DNA from: Pedobacter sp. V48
GTDB lineage: Bacteria > Bacteroidota > Bacteroidia > Sphingobacteriales > Sphingobacteriaceae
Assembly: GCF_000523515.1 (NCBI RefSeq)
Contig: NZ_AWRU01000001.1
Location: forward strand, 273,133-337,132
DNA: 64,000 nt
Direction of reading: 5' to 3'
Shown here: one piece after another, positions 42,896-52,417 of the stretch
How the letters are laid out: every line of letters begins with the position of its first letter
How positions within the stretch are numbered: position 1 is the first letter of the stretch
Program-made: the position numbers and the translations under genes
The notes under the pieces: model-generated
What the model was told of the DNA's origin: nothing
Databases searched by the model: none
The model's input: the letters and a program-made list of their open reading frames with translations, nothing else

Positions 42896-43630
42896 CTATT
42901 TTGCTGACTTCACATTAAACTCACGAATATCTCTCGCGTTATTAAAAGTTGCCAGACAACTATCCAACGGCTGGCCTTGTTTATAAATGCAATCGCAGAA
43001 GATTTCGCAAGCTGCTGGGTTTTTACTGCCAGCACACTGATTTCTGCAGGCAGCTTCAGAATTGCACGGGCCTATCGCAAATAAATAGAATGTACCGAAG
43101 ATGACAGCGGCTAAAACTGCGAAGGAAGCCCCAAAAAAGACGAGCCTAAGGCGATTGCCCAGCGGTTTTTTGAATACAGTCGGCGATGCCACTCTGGGCT
43201 GCCCAAATGGCAAAACGTGTTTCAAACGGTCATAGTCCCAAATCAATAAAAACAGATTTGCCAGTACCATCATGGTAACGAGCCTGGTCCCTTCAAAGCG
43301 AGTAGCATAGGTCAGTACACAAATATTGACAATCATGGGAAAATACATCAGTGCACCAAGAAGGGAAGTTTTCGGAATCAGTAAAAATACAGCAGTGATG
43401 ATTTGGGCAATTCCTATAAAAGTATAGTAATAGCCTGTCAATTGTAAGGCATCGAAGTAATGCCCTAAAGGATTATTGGACGGCAACCCGGCGGCGAACC
43501 GTTCACCCATGACTTTAACAAAGCCGGCAGGAAGAAAGCCAGCTGCTAAGGCTACGCGGCAAAAAACAGCAAAGTTTTGAAACCACTTGTCAGACTTTGC
43601 TTCGTAGTACAGTTCCTCAAATCTGCTCAT
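42896..43630 (-). CDS. DoxX-like membrane protein with cysteine-rich C-terminal tail
   Basis: 244-aa membrane protein. The first 135 residues have four hydrophobic helices in the DoxX/DoxD-like pattern (VALAAGFLPAGFVKVMGERFA, YTFIGIAQIITAVFLLIP, GALMYFPMIVNICVLTYATRF, MVLANLFLLIWDYDRL). A fifth helix at about 165-188 (FFGASFAVLAAVIFGTFYLFAIG) leads to a tail with seven cysteines (about 189-228: CNSEAACRNQCAG, CEIFCDC, DSC). Such a tail could form disulphides or bind metal outside the membrane. Its start overlaps the upstream small membrane-protein gene by 14 bases, so they are coupled. Confidence 0.75.
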   Translation of the reverse strand: MSRFEELYYEAKSDKWFQNFAVFCRVALAAGFLPAGFVKVMGERFAAGLPSNNPLGHYFDALQLTGYYYTFIGIAQIITAVFLLIPKTSLLGALMYFPMIVNICVLTYATRFEGTRLVTMMVLANLFLLIWDYDRLKHVLPFGQPRVASPTVFKKPLGNRLRLVFFGASFAVLAAVIFGTFYLFAIGPCNSEAACRNQCAGSKNPAACEIFCDCIYKQGQPLDSCLATFNNARDIREFNVKSAK

Positions 43631-43943
43631 GTTTTTTACGAGGGATTATGTTGCTCAACAGAAAATGAAGAACCAATGCGATCACAGTCCAGTATAAAGC
43701 ACAGGCAAGCATCCGAATCGGTGGTGCCGGGTCCGGATCATTGAGTATTGGTGCCAGGGGCCCTACCAAAACAACTTTTACAGGATATATGATTGTAGCC
43801 AGGGTGCGCTTCCAGGCTATTGATGAGTCAGTTCCCGGGAACCACTCTCCGTTTACGGGTTGCAACAGTAAATTAGTGATAATAATAAAGGCGAACGCCG
43901 AAACAAGAAAGATGACAACAAATCTTGTTCTTGAAATTTTCAT
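43617..43943 (-). CDS. Small membrane protein of unknown function coupled to the DoxX-like gene
   Basis: 108-aa protein from ATG 43943 (MKISRTRFVVIFLVSAFAFIIITNLLLQP), chosen because it starts the first transmembrane helix directly. Two or three helices: 7-29, about 53-71 and 79-102 (LACALYWTVIALVLHFLLSNI). The tail is basic (PRKKHEQI). The gene overlaps the DoxX-like gene by 14 bases. No family recognised; most likely part of the same membrane complex. Confidence 0.65.
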   Translation of the reverse strand: MKISRTRFVVIFLVSAFAFIIITNLLLQPVNGEWFPGTDSSIAWKRTLATIIYPVKVVLVGPLAPILNDPDPAPPIRMLACALYWTVIALVLHFLLSNIIPRKKHEQI

Positions 43944-44807
43944 GGTGTTAATTTTATACTTTGCAGTATGCAAGTTAATTAAACAACTTTGAATTTCAAA
44001 GCACTTTTAAAAATATATCGACGAGTGAGTCATTCTTTTGCATAGTTTAACTGACATTAGCTTTCGACAAGTAAATGTCTGACGGGAAACCCTCTTATCT
44101 CGTTATTTGGAACAGCTGCATATTTCATCAAAAAAGGTGACCCCTCTATTTTGGTGCAAAGTAGCCGGTAAGTTGATTGCCAAGTAAATAATTGACATAA
44201 AAAAAGTGGAACCACAATTGTTAACGAAGGTTAAGAATTTAATAGGTAACGAATATTAAAACTCATTCCATTTTTTTTTTTCATTCAACCCTTTCAATAG
44301 GCACTTTATTTTGGATCCAGCCGGTCAGTTGGCAATTGAACGCATTGGAGACATTCTTTTTTCATAAACAAAAATGAAAAAGGGGAGATATCATATTTCC
44401 GATTCGGGTATTAATGTTGATGGTTCGCGTAGGTAAAGACTGCCGAACAAGCGTTATGAATTTGGACAAAAAGTTACTTGCAATGGTAAAAGAGGTAGCC
44501 GTACAGGAGCAATTCTTAGCGATTACAAGAGTGTCGCTTTAAGTAACGCAAAACCTTAATTTTTAGTCGATCTTTTGAAATTTTCAACCAATAGCTTGGA
44601 GTTAGAATCAGAATTCGTGGCAAAATACAGAATAACCTCCAGTCTAACATTAATATAGCCAACTACACTTACGTTTTGATCTTTTTTAATAAAACACGGA
44701 AATCACAGGTATAAAATACATTTATAGAGTTTTGATTCCTGCCAAATCCCTATCCCTTTCAATGAAAAGCAGTATATGATGTTTTAGAGATTCCTTAAAT
44801 GTGAGTC
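43944..44807. other. 864-base gap without a supported gene; possible remnant of a mobile element
   Basis: No reading frame of convincing length or composition is present. The gap is AT-rich. A stretch around 44127-44190 (GCATATTTCATCAAAAAAGG, GTGACCCC, then GGTGCAAAGTAGCCGGT) looks like the terminal region of IS21-type elements of Bacteroidota from memory, but no transposase or second end was found. A 28-codon frame at 44457-44543 and a 20-codon frame near 44373 have no support. Treat as decayed sequence. Confidence 0.3.
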
Positions 44808-46402
44808 TTATTTTTTCGTTGAAATGGAACTTGTTATGCGAAAAAAATCAAAGTCAGCCGCGCCGCCTATATTTTTTGTAGCGTAATTAAACAAAGCAAA
44901 ACGATAGCCCATGAAATGTGGGAAAGTATAGGCCATTTTTAATTGTGTGCCCAATGGCATCCACGTTTTCCCGTCCAGGCTATAATAGAAATCTGCTACA
45001 TCTTTTCTGTTCCTAAAATTACATTCCGCCTTAAAGTATACTACCTTTTGGTTTAAGGGGATTCTTTGTCCTTCTACAGGTTTTCCGGTGCTTGCATTGA
45101 TCATTACTAGTGCTTTGCTATCCCCTGTTATTTTGACACCAGCCAATCCATATTTTTGTTGCAGAAGGCCCAAGCCTGCAAAATCACCATCTTTCATTTT
45201 AGAAATGTCAAGCGAAATTGTCCCAGAACATACAGGTCCGATAGTGCGTTGTGTCAATGAGTTTTGTGCCATCTCAAAATCGATGTCAATTCTACCAGTG
45301 GTGAGTCGTAGATACCCTTTCCGCTCTTTAACAGACCACAGGCTATTATCCGGGTTATGGTTCCATTGCCACGCCAGCGGCAAAGTAGGGTGCCCTTTTT
45401 ACGGGTAAACTCGTCTGAAGCTACAATGCCTGGGATCAAACCTTTAGCAGCCGGCAGATCGAGTGTATCGGGCACTTTGCCTCTGGTGCCTAAAACGGGC
45501 CATCCATCCTCCCATTTTACAGGGACCAAATAGGGTATACGACCCACCGCGCCATAATCACGGAACAGATAAGAATACCAGGCCCCGTTTGGCGCTTCTA
45601 CCAGCCCTCCTTGTGCCACACCTAAATCCTGGAGGCCAATTCGTCCTTCATACGGACCGGTAATTTTATCTGCCCGGTGTATGATAACAGTGCGTATGCT
45701 GCCTGGTGGCCATGTAATATTGAAAAGATAATATTTGCCGTTTATCTTAAACAGCTGAGAGCCCTCCGGACCGAGGCCAGCGCCGCCCGAAGGCGCGCTG
45801 GCCTTTTCAATGATAACCTGGTCCGTTCCTCCAGGCTTTATGCCCGAAAGGTCCTTTTTCAACTCAACTAACCTTAAATTTCCGCTCCCGCAAACCATAT
45901 AAACCTTCCCGTCATCATCAAAAAACAAGGAGTGATCACCCAGGTCGGGGGCAAATGATCTTGCTTTCCACGGCCCTTTTTCGATATTCCTGGTAGAATA
46001 GATATAAGTTTTGCCCGTGGTTTGCGCAAATGTGCTTACATAATAGGTGCCATTATGGAAACAAATAGAACTTGCCCACGAACCAGCCCCATATGCGTTT
46101 TTGCCATTTGTAAGATTTAATGCGTCAACATTTGCTAAAGTATCATATGCATAATTCACCAGCTTCCAGTTCACCAGGTCGTGAGACTTCATAATTGGTA
46201 CACCGGGACTCATGTGCATCGTTGTGCTACTCATGTAATAACTATTGCCTACACGGACTACTGAAATATCCGGTACATCTGCATAAATAATGGGATTAAT
46301 GGCTTTTTGTGCGTATATACACGGTGCTATCAGGGAGATAATTAATGCTGTGGCGCATAACCTGTAAATCGTATTTTTCATGTTGACATTTAAGATTTTC
46401 AT
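44808..46402 (-). pseudogene. GH43 beta-xylosidase/arabinosidase with C-terminal beta-sandwich, interrupted by a frameshift
   Basis: Two overlapping frames (46402 to 45254 and 45383 to 44808) join into one protein of 531 aa if one base is added in the run of five T at 45396-45400. ATG 46402 or 46381 leads to a signal peptide ending IYAQ. The GH43 five-bladed propeller has the expected acids: YADVPDISVV (Asp45 from 46402), DHSLFFDDDGKVYM and GPEGSQLF (general acid Glu). The second frame encodes the concanavalin-like C-terminal domain usual in GH43 xylosidases (YYSLDGKTWMPLG, GYRFALFNYATK). As sequenced the catalytic domain remains but loses this domain and gains 45 unrelated residues. Real mutation or sequencing error cannot be told apart here. 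Last gene of the polysaccharide region on this side. Confidence 0.85.
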
Positions 46403-46424
46403 TCTTACCTTATTTTAAATTATT

Positions 46425-47957
46425 TTAATAAATGAATTTCCATTCATCAAACAAAAAATCCTCTCCATTAAATACAAAATAAATGTTCTCTACTCCTTTA
46501 TCTATTTTCAGTTCTATTTTCTTTGAGAGCGTGGTCCATTCCTTTACATCACATATAAGGGAAACAAGAGGCTTACCTTTAAGATTATTTACATAAACAT
46601 CAATTTTACCTTTTCCTTTCAACCTGGCTTCAAATTTGGAAGGAATCTGTTTGCTAAAATTAGCTCCCCGGACCATAAGACATTGTTTATCTGCTTGGCC
46701 TTTGACAACCATATTACCCGGACTACCAACAGCTTCGAACTGGACCTGTCCCGAGGTGCCTCCAGTGGTTTCTGCTTGCTGAAGAACAAATGGATTTAAT
46801 GGGTTAAGCTGTGATGGACCTTTAAAAGTTGCTTTGCCCATGCTGATATTTACATTCTCTTCATCCACCTGCATTTCTTCGATACCTACATTACGAAAAC
46901 CACCCTTAGTGCCAAAATAATCCTGCAAATACATGGCATGGTAGGTAATGTAATATTTCTCTTTAAACTTGAACAGGTGAGTATGATTGTTTGTCCAGGG
47001 GCCCACATTATCTTCGCCAGTATTCTTAAAGTAATTATCACGATATTTCCAACTACCCGGATTTAAGGGTGTTTTACTCGTCATATAAGAAATGCCGCAT
47101 TTGGTGGGTTTGTCAATGTTGTTATAAGACCATTCTGTACGTTCTTCCCAACTCGTATTATAGGTATAAACCCAGGTTCCATTGATAAAGTTAAGGTCGC
47201 TTGCCTCAAAATAATAAGGAGCGGGTATCTTAGCAACATCGCTAGCCAAACTAATCATATCTGCTCCTAACTTAACGATTCTGGCATTATCTGGCATATA
47301 TTTCGTTTTAGGTGTTCCGCCTCCAAAAGTCAACCAGCCTGTACCTTTATCGTCAATAAGAACTCCGGGATCGAATGGAGCATCGACATCCACACCAGGG
47401 ACAGAATGGTCGACTATGTTCTTTCCTAATGGGTCGCTCCACGGGCCAACGGGAGAGATGGAAGTAAGCACGGCTGATCCACCACCGCCATTGGAGTAAT
47501 ACAAATAGAAATGCGTCTTACCATCTGCTTCCAGTCTGGATGTAATGGAAGGCGCCCAGGAATTCGTACTCCATGGTGCCAGCTTTGCCGTATTTATGAG
47601 GCCATGATAAGTCCAGTTGACCATATCATCGGAAGACATCATGACCAGTGAGCGGATATGTTCGTATGAGTTTTTCCCATTCTTTCCCACATGCTCATAC
47701 TGCTGATGATCATTCGTGGCGTAAACATAAATCCTTCCATTGTATTCTACAGCTGTTGGGTCGGCCGTGAATATAAAATCTAATAAAGGATTCGCATTAT
47801 TTGAGATAAGTTTCGGGGAAACATTTGCGAATTTTTCTTCCAGATTTTCTTTAACCTCTTTCAGTTTATCTGCATTGGTCTGAGCTTCTACATCTTTTTT
47901 ACATCCCAAAAAAGAGATAGCGAAAACCGCACTTAACAACACTTTTTTTCTAAACAT
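46425..47957 (-). CDS. GH43 glycoside hydrolase lipoprotein with C-terminal carbohydrate-binding-like domain
   Basis: 510-aa lipoprotein (lipobox FLGC at Cys19, KKD next). The GH43 propeller shows FTADPTAVEYNGRIYVYA with the base Asp, DAPFDPGVLIDDKGTGWLTFGG with the second Asp and YYFEASDLNFING with the acid Glu. It probably cleaves arabinose or xylose side chains. From about residue 390 a beta-sandwich (QAETTGGTSGQVQFEAVGSPG, FEARLKGKGKIDVYVNNLKG) resembles a CBM6-like binding module. It precedes the frameshifted GH43 gene by 22 bases, so the two enzymes are co-expressed. Confidence 0.9.
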   Translation of the reverse strand: MFRKKVLLSAVFAISFLGCKKDVEAQTNADKLKEVKENLEEKFANVSPKLISNNANPLLDFIFTADPTAVEYNGRIYVYATNDHQQYEHVGKNGKNSYEHIRSLVMMSSDDMVNWTYHGLINTAKLAPWSTNSWAPSITSRLEADGKTHFYLYYSNGGGGSAVLTSISPVGPWSDPLGKNIVDHSVPGVDVDAPFDPGVLIDDKGTGWLTFGGGTPKTKYMPDNARIVKLGADMISLASDVAKIPAPYYFEASDLNFINGTWVYTYNTSWEERTEWSYNNIDKPTKCGISYMTSKTPLNPGSWKYRDNYFKNTGEDNVGPWTNNHTHLFKFKEKYYITYHAMYLQDYFGTKGGFRNVGIEEMQVDEENVNISMGKATFKGPSQLNPLNPFVLQQAETTGGTSGQVQFEAVGSPGNMVVKGQADKQCLMVRGANFSKQIPSKFEARLKGKGKIDVYVNNLKGKPLVSLICDVKEWTTLSKKIELKIDKGVENIYFVFNGEDFLFDEWKFIY

Positions 47958-48045
47958 GTTTTTTTTATTTTACCTAAAAAACGGATACTCGTTAAAGGCT
48001 AATTTCAATTGATTAATTATGCTTTAAGCTACTTTAAGAGGCTAA

Positions 48046-48090
48046 CCCTTCCCTGAGACTGGCGAACGCTTAACTAATCTCAGGAAAGGG
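48046..48090. other. Intercistronic 13-bp hairpin between GH5 and GH43 genes
   Basis: CCCTTCCCTGAGA (48046-48058) pairs with TCTCAGGAAAGGG (48078-48090) with one mismatch. It sits 34 bases after the GH5 stop within the 166-base gap. The minus strand has no T-run behind it, so it is more likely an mRNA processing or stabilising structure than a terminator. Confidence 0.55.
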
Positions 48091-48123
48091 AAATAACCTT
48101 ACGCTATAATTCACACTATGCTG

Positions 48124-49611
48124 TTACTTAGATCCCGTCATAAGGGCATCTAACATAGGCTGGTCCTTCACCACATTATTCGCTCTGTCTAACATAAAAC
48201 CTATCTCCCAATAGAAGGGCAGAATACCATTCGCTTTAGCCTGTTTGGTCACATAATATGTCCAGTCATTTACAGACTTGTTGTGCATAGCCAGATCCTT
48301 AGGAAGAAAATCGCTGTTATTGATGGCATTCCTCCTCCAGGCTGCATATTCACCAAGCAACACAGGGATACCTTTATCAACAAACTTTTCTTTCATCTTT
48401 TGGAATTCAGAATCGATCACATCCTCTTCTCCATAGGTAGCGTTGCGTTCTGGCTCAATAGTAGAATGATTCCCTTTCCCCCAGTAGTAAAACATTTTGC
48501 CCCAAGTTGCATCTCCACCAGTGAGTATGGTAAATGTAGCAGGCGTGTAGTCATGCACCTCGACCATCAATTTGTTAGGAATTTCGTCTATTGGCAGCGT
48601 ATTCATCAAAGTAAAAGTTTTACTAGGGTCAGTGCTGGGACCCTGCACAACCAGCACCCGGTAACTGTTCCTGCCTCCCGTAGCGCGAACCGCCTTGATG
48701 AATGTTTGGTGATAACTATTGAGAATGGACATCTGCTCAGCATTTTCAACCGCAGGTTCATTCGTGCCGGCAAAAATAAGATGCTCATCAAAATCACGCA
48801 TGGTTGTAGCAATCTGCTCCCAAAGCGCCTTTAGCTTCGCATTAATAGACTCTTGCTTTTCCGCATTGACATTATTTTCAAGCCAGCCATTATCTCCGTG
48901 GGTATTCAGCATCACATACATATCATTATCCACACACCATCCCACCACTTCTTTCACCCGGTTAAGCCATGCCGGGTCAATTTTAGCTTTATCCGGATCG
49001 CTTAAATGAGTCCAATTCCAGTTACACGGAATCCGTACAGTATTGAATCCCAATTGTTTTACAAATTTCACATACGACTGGGTCAGTTTACTATTCTGCC
49101 ACTCCCCTTCGACTGGGGATTCCATGGTATTGCCAAAATTTATTCCCATATGCATTTTTGCTGCCAGTTGTACCGCTGTACTGCTCATACCGGTTGCATC
49201 GGGTGCTTGGGGTGAGGTATTATACGTTGGATATAAATTACCTATTTGCGTAATCTTAATTCTCCTGGCCTGGCCATTACGGGATGTAATCGTCACAATG
49301 CCATAACGCGGTGCACCGGTACCATTACTGGAAAATTTCAAGCGCAACTGTGTAGAACCCGCTTCGCCCCTTGTGCGACCGATCTCAATCCAGGGTGTCA
49401 TGTCATTGATAGTTGCTGTCCATACCTCGTTGCTGCGAATGGTCACTTCTGTACTATCATCTTCCGCCTGCGCTGTAACATCCAGGGCAGAAACTACGAG
49501 TTCTGCCGGAACCTCCGGCTTCTTACAGTGTGAGCAGAATAAGGCGAGAACCGTCAGAAAACCTAAAAACATCCTATGACTTCTATTTCTCATATTTATA
49601 ATATTGTTCAT
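48124..49611 (-). CDS. GH5 endoglucanase-type lipoprotein with BACON domain
   Basis: 495-aa cellulase-family endo-beta-glucanase or xyloglucanase. Lipoprotein signal with lipobox near CSHC (Cys29), then a BACON domain at about 38-124 (STEVTIRSNEVWTATINDMTPWI, YGIVTITSRNGQARRIKITQ), typical as spacer in Bacteroidota surface enzymes. The GH5 barrel (about 140-495) has TVRIPCNWNW, MLNTHGDNGWLE, FAGTNEPAVE with acid/base Glu285 and VLLGEYAAW with nucleophile Glu421. It is closely related to the GH5 encoded next to it at 49822-51495. The gap of 210 bases upstream shows no clear structure. Confidence 0.93.
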   Translation of the reverse strand: MNNIINMRNRSHRMFLGFLTVLALFCSHCKKPEVPAELVVSALDVTAQAEDDSTEVTIRSNEVWTATINDMTPWIEIGRTRGEAGSTQLRLKFSSNGTGAPRYGIVTITSRNGQARRIKITQIGNLYPTYNTSPQAPDATGMSSTAVQLAAKMHMGINFGNTMESPVEGEWQNSKLTQSYVKFVKQLGFNTVRIPCNWNWTHLSDPDKAKIDPAWLNRVKEVVGWCVDNDMYVMLNTHGDNGWLENNVNAEKQESINAKLKALWEQIATTMRDFDEHLIFAGTNEPAVENAEQMSILNSYHQTFIKAVRATGGRNSYRVLVVQGPSTDPSKTFTLMNTLPIDEIPNKLMVEVHDYTPATFTILTGGDATWGKMFYYWGKGNHSTIEPERNATYGEEDVIDSEFQKMKEKFVDKGIPVLLGEYAAWRRNAINNSDFLPKDLAMHNKSVNDWTYYVTKQAKANGILPFYWEIGFMLDRANNVVKDQPMLDALMTGSK

Positions 49612-49821
49612 TTTTGTTGGTTTATATTTTATCTTTTCACCACCCTCAAATTGTCGATGGCTTTTTTTACAACCGATCTTTTGAAAAAGTTATTTCAGCG
49701 TACGTATTGTCAAAAACCGGTTTTCTTTAACTTCAGTCAGGTCATTTTTCTTATTTGTGTCCTAAGTGCATACTGAACAAGGGTACAGCCAGAAATTGCT
49801 TATTTTTTCAGTCTCTGCAGC

Positions 49822-51495
49822 CTACATTTTCAGCAACGCCCACTGCTGGTTACGTCCTCCATAGTAGTCCCATTGATTAGCACTGCCGCCGTTATTCAGC
49901 AAATAGCCTGAAATTTCCAGCGCCTTTCCACTATTTACATTGATCAATTTATAGTATCCGTTGTCAGTTGCCTGTATTGACCATTTTTGATTATTTCCGC
50001 CTGAATAATCCCACAAATCCGCCTGACCGCCATTGGCTACTGACCAGCTATCGATCTCTAAACACTTGCCTGAGACATGCATTGGCGTTAACCTGTAATA
50101 GCCGCTGCCTGCATCTTCAACTTTAAACTGCTGATTTGCTCCTGCTAAATATTCCCATTGATCGGCCAGGGTATGGTTGGCCGTCCCCCATCCGGCGAAC
50201 TCCAGTGCTTTAAAACTATTTCTATTCATAATCTGATAGACACTTCCTACCTGAATTCCGGGCGATGCACCGTTTTGCTCCCCTTGCACAAGAGCAGCTA
50301 AACCTTGTTGATCGCCCACCGTGTTTGTTTGCCTGTTCAAGATTGCCCCTGTGTCCCAATAAAAAGGAAGAATGCCGCGTGACAACGCCTGGCGTGTAAC
50401 CTGATTTAAAAAATATGCTCTGGAAGCCTGATTGAGCGTTAGCGCATCGCCTGTCAGCGACGACCGGGTATATGCTCCGAATTCTCCCAAAACCACAGGA
50501 ATGCCTTGATCAACAAACTTTGTTTTCATCGATTGGAAATACGCGCTTAGGTCGGCTTCCTCTCCCCAGGTGGAATTTCTCGAAGGATCGGTGGTGGAAT
50601 GATATCCGGACCCCCAGTAATAAAACATATTACCCCATGATTGGTCCGAGGACATCAGACAAAATTGGAAAGGGGTATAGTAATGAACTTCAACCATCAG
50701 GCGATTGGCTACCTGGTCTGTAGGAAGCGTGTTCATCAGATTATTTGTTTTTTCAATATCTGTTGAGGGTCCCTGGACAACCAGCACTCTGTAACTGTTG
50801 CGTCCTCCAGTCGATCTAACTGCGTTGATAAACGTTTGATGGTAAGAAAGCAGGACGTTCATCTGGGTGGCATCCTCTACGGCAGGTTCATTTGCACTGG
50901 CAAAAATTAAATGTTCATCAAAACCACGCATATGTGTCGCAATTTGCTCCCAAAAAGCTTTTTGCTTGGCATTGACTGCAGCTTGCTGGGCGGGCGTACA
51001 GTTGTTCTCCAGCCATCCACCATCCCAATGTATATTTAATATCACATACATATCTTTGTTAACGCAGTATTGAACAACCTGCTTAACTCTGTTGAGCCAT
51101 ACTTGCTGAAGCTCTGCTGTATTGCTGTTGGCCATATATTGATCCCAGGAGCAGGGAATCCGAATGGCGTTGAAACCGCTTTTTTTAGCCAGATCGACAT
51201 ATGCCTGGGTAACCAAAGGATTACCCCAGGCGGTTTCGCCACCTATTGCTTCGAGTGTGTTTCCGATATTCAATCCCAATCGCATTTTGGCAGCGAGCTG
51301 CGCTGCTGTGCTGGCCACTCCGGATTGATCCGGCGGAAGCGGCGAAGTGTTGTAGCTGGGGTAGCTGGTGATGGTTAAAGCATTCATTGCTTTTGCAAGA
51401 GACTGTTTCTCGGCCGGACTTCCGAGTTCTTGCTTGTGGCACCTGGTAAACATAAGGATGATTACGATACCAAAAAGATAATTTAGTGTTCTCAT
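49822..51495 (-). CDS. GH5 endoglucanase-type lipoprotein with ricin-type (RICIN/CBM13) lectin domain
   Basis: 557-aa enzyme. Lipobox FTRC (Cys19). GH5 barrel at about 50-405 with AIRIPCSWDQ, LNIHWDGGWLENN, FASANEPAVE with acid/base Glu203 and VVLGEFGAY with nucleophile Glu339. C-terminal beta-trefoil at about 418-557 with three repeats, each ending in QW or QF (ADQWEYLAGANQQF, ADLWDYSGGNNQKW, ANQWDYYGGRNQQW), the RicinB-lectin type carbohydrate-binding module. Shares long identical stretches with the neighbouring GH5 (DEHLIFA-x-x-NEPAVE, GGRNSYRVLVVQGPSTD), so the pair arose by tandem duplication followed by different accessory modules. Confidence 0.93.
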   Translation of the reverse strand: MRTLNYLFGIVIILMFTRCHKQELGSPAEKQSLAKAMNALTITSYPSYNTSPLPPDQSGVASTAAQLAAKMRLGLNIGNTLEAIGGETAWGNPLVTQAYVDLAKKSGFNAIRIPCSWDQYMANSNTAELQQVWLNRVKQVVQYCVNKDMYVILNIHWDGGWLENNCTPAQQAAVNAKQKAFWEQIATHMRGFDEHLIFASANEPAVEDATQMNVLLSYHQTFINAVRSTGGRNSYRVLVVQGPSTDIEKTNNLMNTLPTDQVANRLMVEVHYYTPFQFCLMSSDQSWGNMFYYWGSGYHSTTDPSRNSTWGEEADLSAYFQSMKTKFVDQGIPVVLGEFGAYTRSSLTGDALTLNQASRAYFLNQVTRQALSRGILPFYWDTGAILNRQTNTVGDQQGLAALVQGEQNGASPGIQVGSVYQIMNRNSFKALEFAGWGTANHTLADQWEYLAGANQQFKVEDAGSGYYRLTPMHVSGKCLEIDSWSVANGGQADLWDYSGGNNQKWSIQATDNGYYKLINVNSGKALEISGYLLNNGGSANQWDYYGGRNQQWALLKM

Positions 51496-51613
51496 ATAGG
51501 GTTATAATTGGTTTCTTGTAAAAAATCAGTCGGCAGAGGGGCATTTTTTTGCCTGGTGTTCTGATTTTGAATGCGGTTTGGATCTGCCGGCGACGGTGTT
51601 CGCTTTTGATTTG

Positions 51614-52384
51614 CTATAATTTCCTTAACCAGATATTGCGATAGCTGATCGGCTCACTTTTATCGCCATGGCTCTGTAATTTAATTGGTGAGGCGCCATG
51701 CTTTCTGTAGGCTGGCTGGCCAATATAAGGGGTATCCCCTTTGAGCATGGTCGCATTCTGAACGAGAATGCCATTGTGAAAAACTGTCGCTACAGCCGGT
51801 GATTTTACAGAACCATCCTCGTTAAAACGGGGAGCCGTCCAGGCCACGTCATATGTCTGCCACTCTCCTGGTTTTAAACAGGCATTTACCATTGGTGGCG
51901 ACTGTTTGTAGAGACTACCCGCCTGCCCGTTTACATAGGTCTTATTGGTATAATTATCCAGCACCTGCAACTCATACCCACCTGCACCCCAGGGAAGCGC
52001 AGCCAGAAAAATACCGCTATTGCCCCGACCCTGACCAATTCCTGTTATATTTTCCGGAATCCTGTATTCAATGTGAAGCTGAAAGTCCATAAATTTCTCT
52101 TTTGTCTGGATATCACCCACGGACTTATCTACCGTCATGATCCCATCAGCTAACTTCCATTTTTTTGTTGAAGCAGTATCTCCGGAATTCACCCACTGAC
52201 CCAGATCTTTCCCGTCAAAAAGAACTATGGCATCTGAAGGGGCTCCCCCATACAGCTTAGCCGGACTTACCTTTGCAGGTACCGGGGTCCATATTTCCGT
52301 ATCTTCTGGCTTTGCCGGTTGCTGTGCCTGAACAATCAGGGAATTTGTTACGAGCATCCCAACAATTAATATTGATCGTTTCAT
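51614..52384 (-). CDS. DUF1080 (3-keto-disaccharide hydrolase-type) exported protein
   Basis: 256-aa exported protein with signal peptide MKRSILIVGMLVTNSLIVQAQ. The concanavalin/LamG-like fold shows the family sequence IVLFDGKDLGQWVNSGD, KLADGIMTV, FMDFQLHIEYRIP, GNSGIFLAALP and YELQVLDNYTN. Some DUF1080 proteins hydrolyse 3-keto-glycosides; others bind glycans. It is followed by the GH5-ricin gene and preceded by the cytochrome gene (33-base gap). An oxidase-generated 3-keto sugar would fit the dehydrogenase-like cytochrome next door, but this is inference. Confidence 0.9.
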   Translation of the reverse strand: MKRSILIVGMLVTNSLIVQAQQPAKPEDTEIWTPVPAKVSPAKLYGGAPSDAIVLFDGKDLGQWVNSGDTASTKKWKLADGIMTVDKSVGDIQTKEKFMDFQLHIEYRIPENITGIGQGRGNSGIFLAALPWGAGGYELQVLDNYTNKTYVNGQAGSLYKQSPPMVNACLKPGEWQTYDVAWTAPRFNEDGSVKSPAVATVFHNGILVQNATMLKGDTPYIGQPAYRKHGASPIKLQSHGDKSEPISYRNIWLRKL

Positions 52385-52417
52385 ATTATCGATTGATTTT
52401 CTTTAGCTATTGATGTG

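Noticed and set aside
43617..43630. Apparent frameshift between the two membrane-protein genes
   Set aside because: Both proteins have complete, separate starts and ends with their own first helices; a 14-base overlap is normal coupling.
48283..48834. A 183-codon + strand frame inside the GH5-BACON gene
   Set aside because: It lies wholly antisense to a clear GH5 catalytic domain with all active-site residues; composition is that of a shadow frame.
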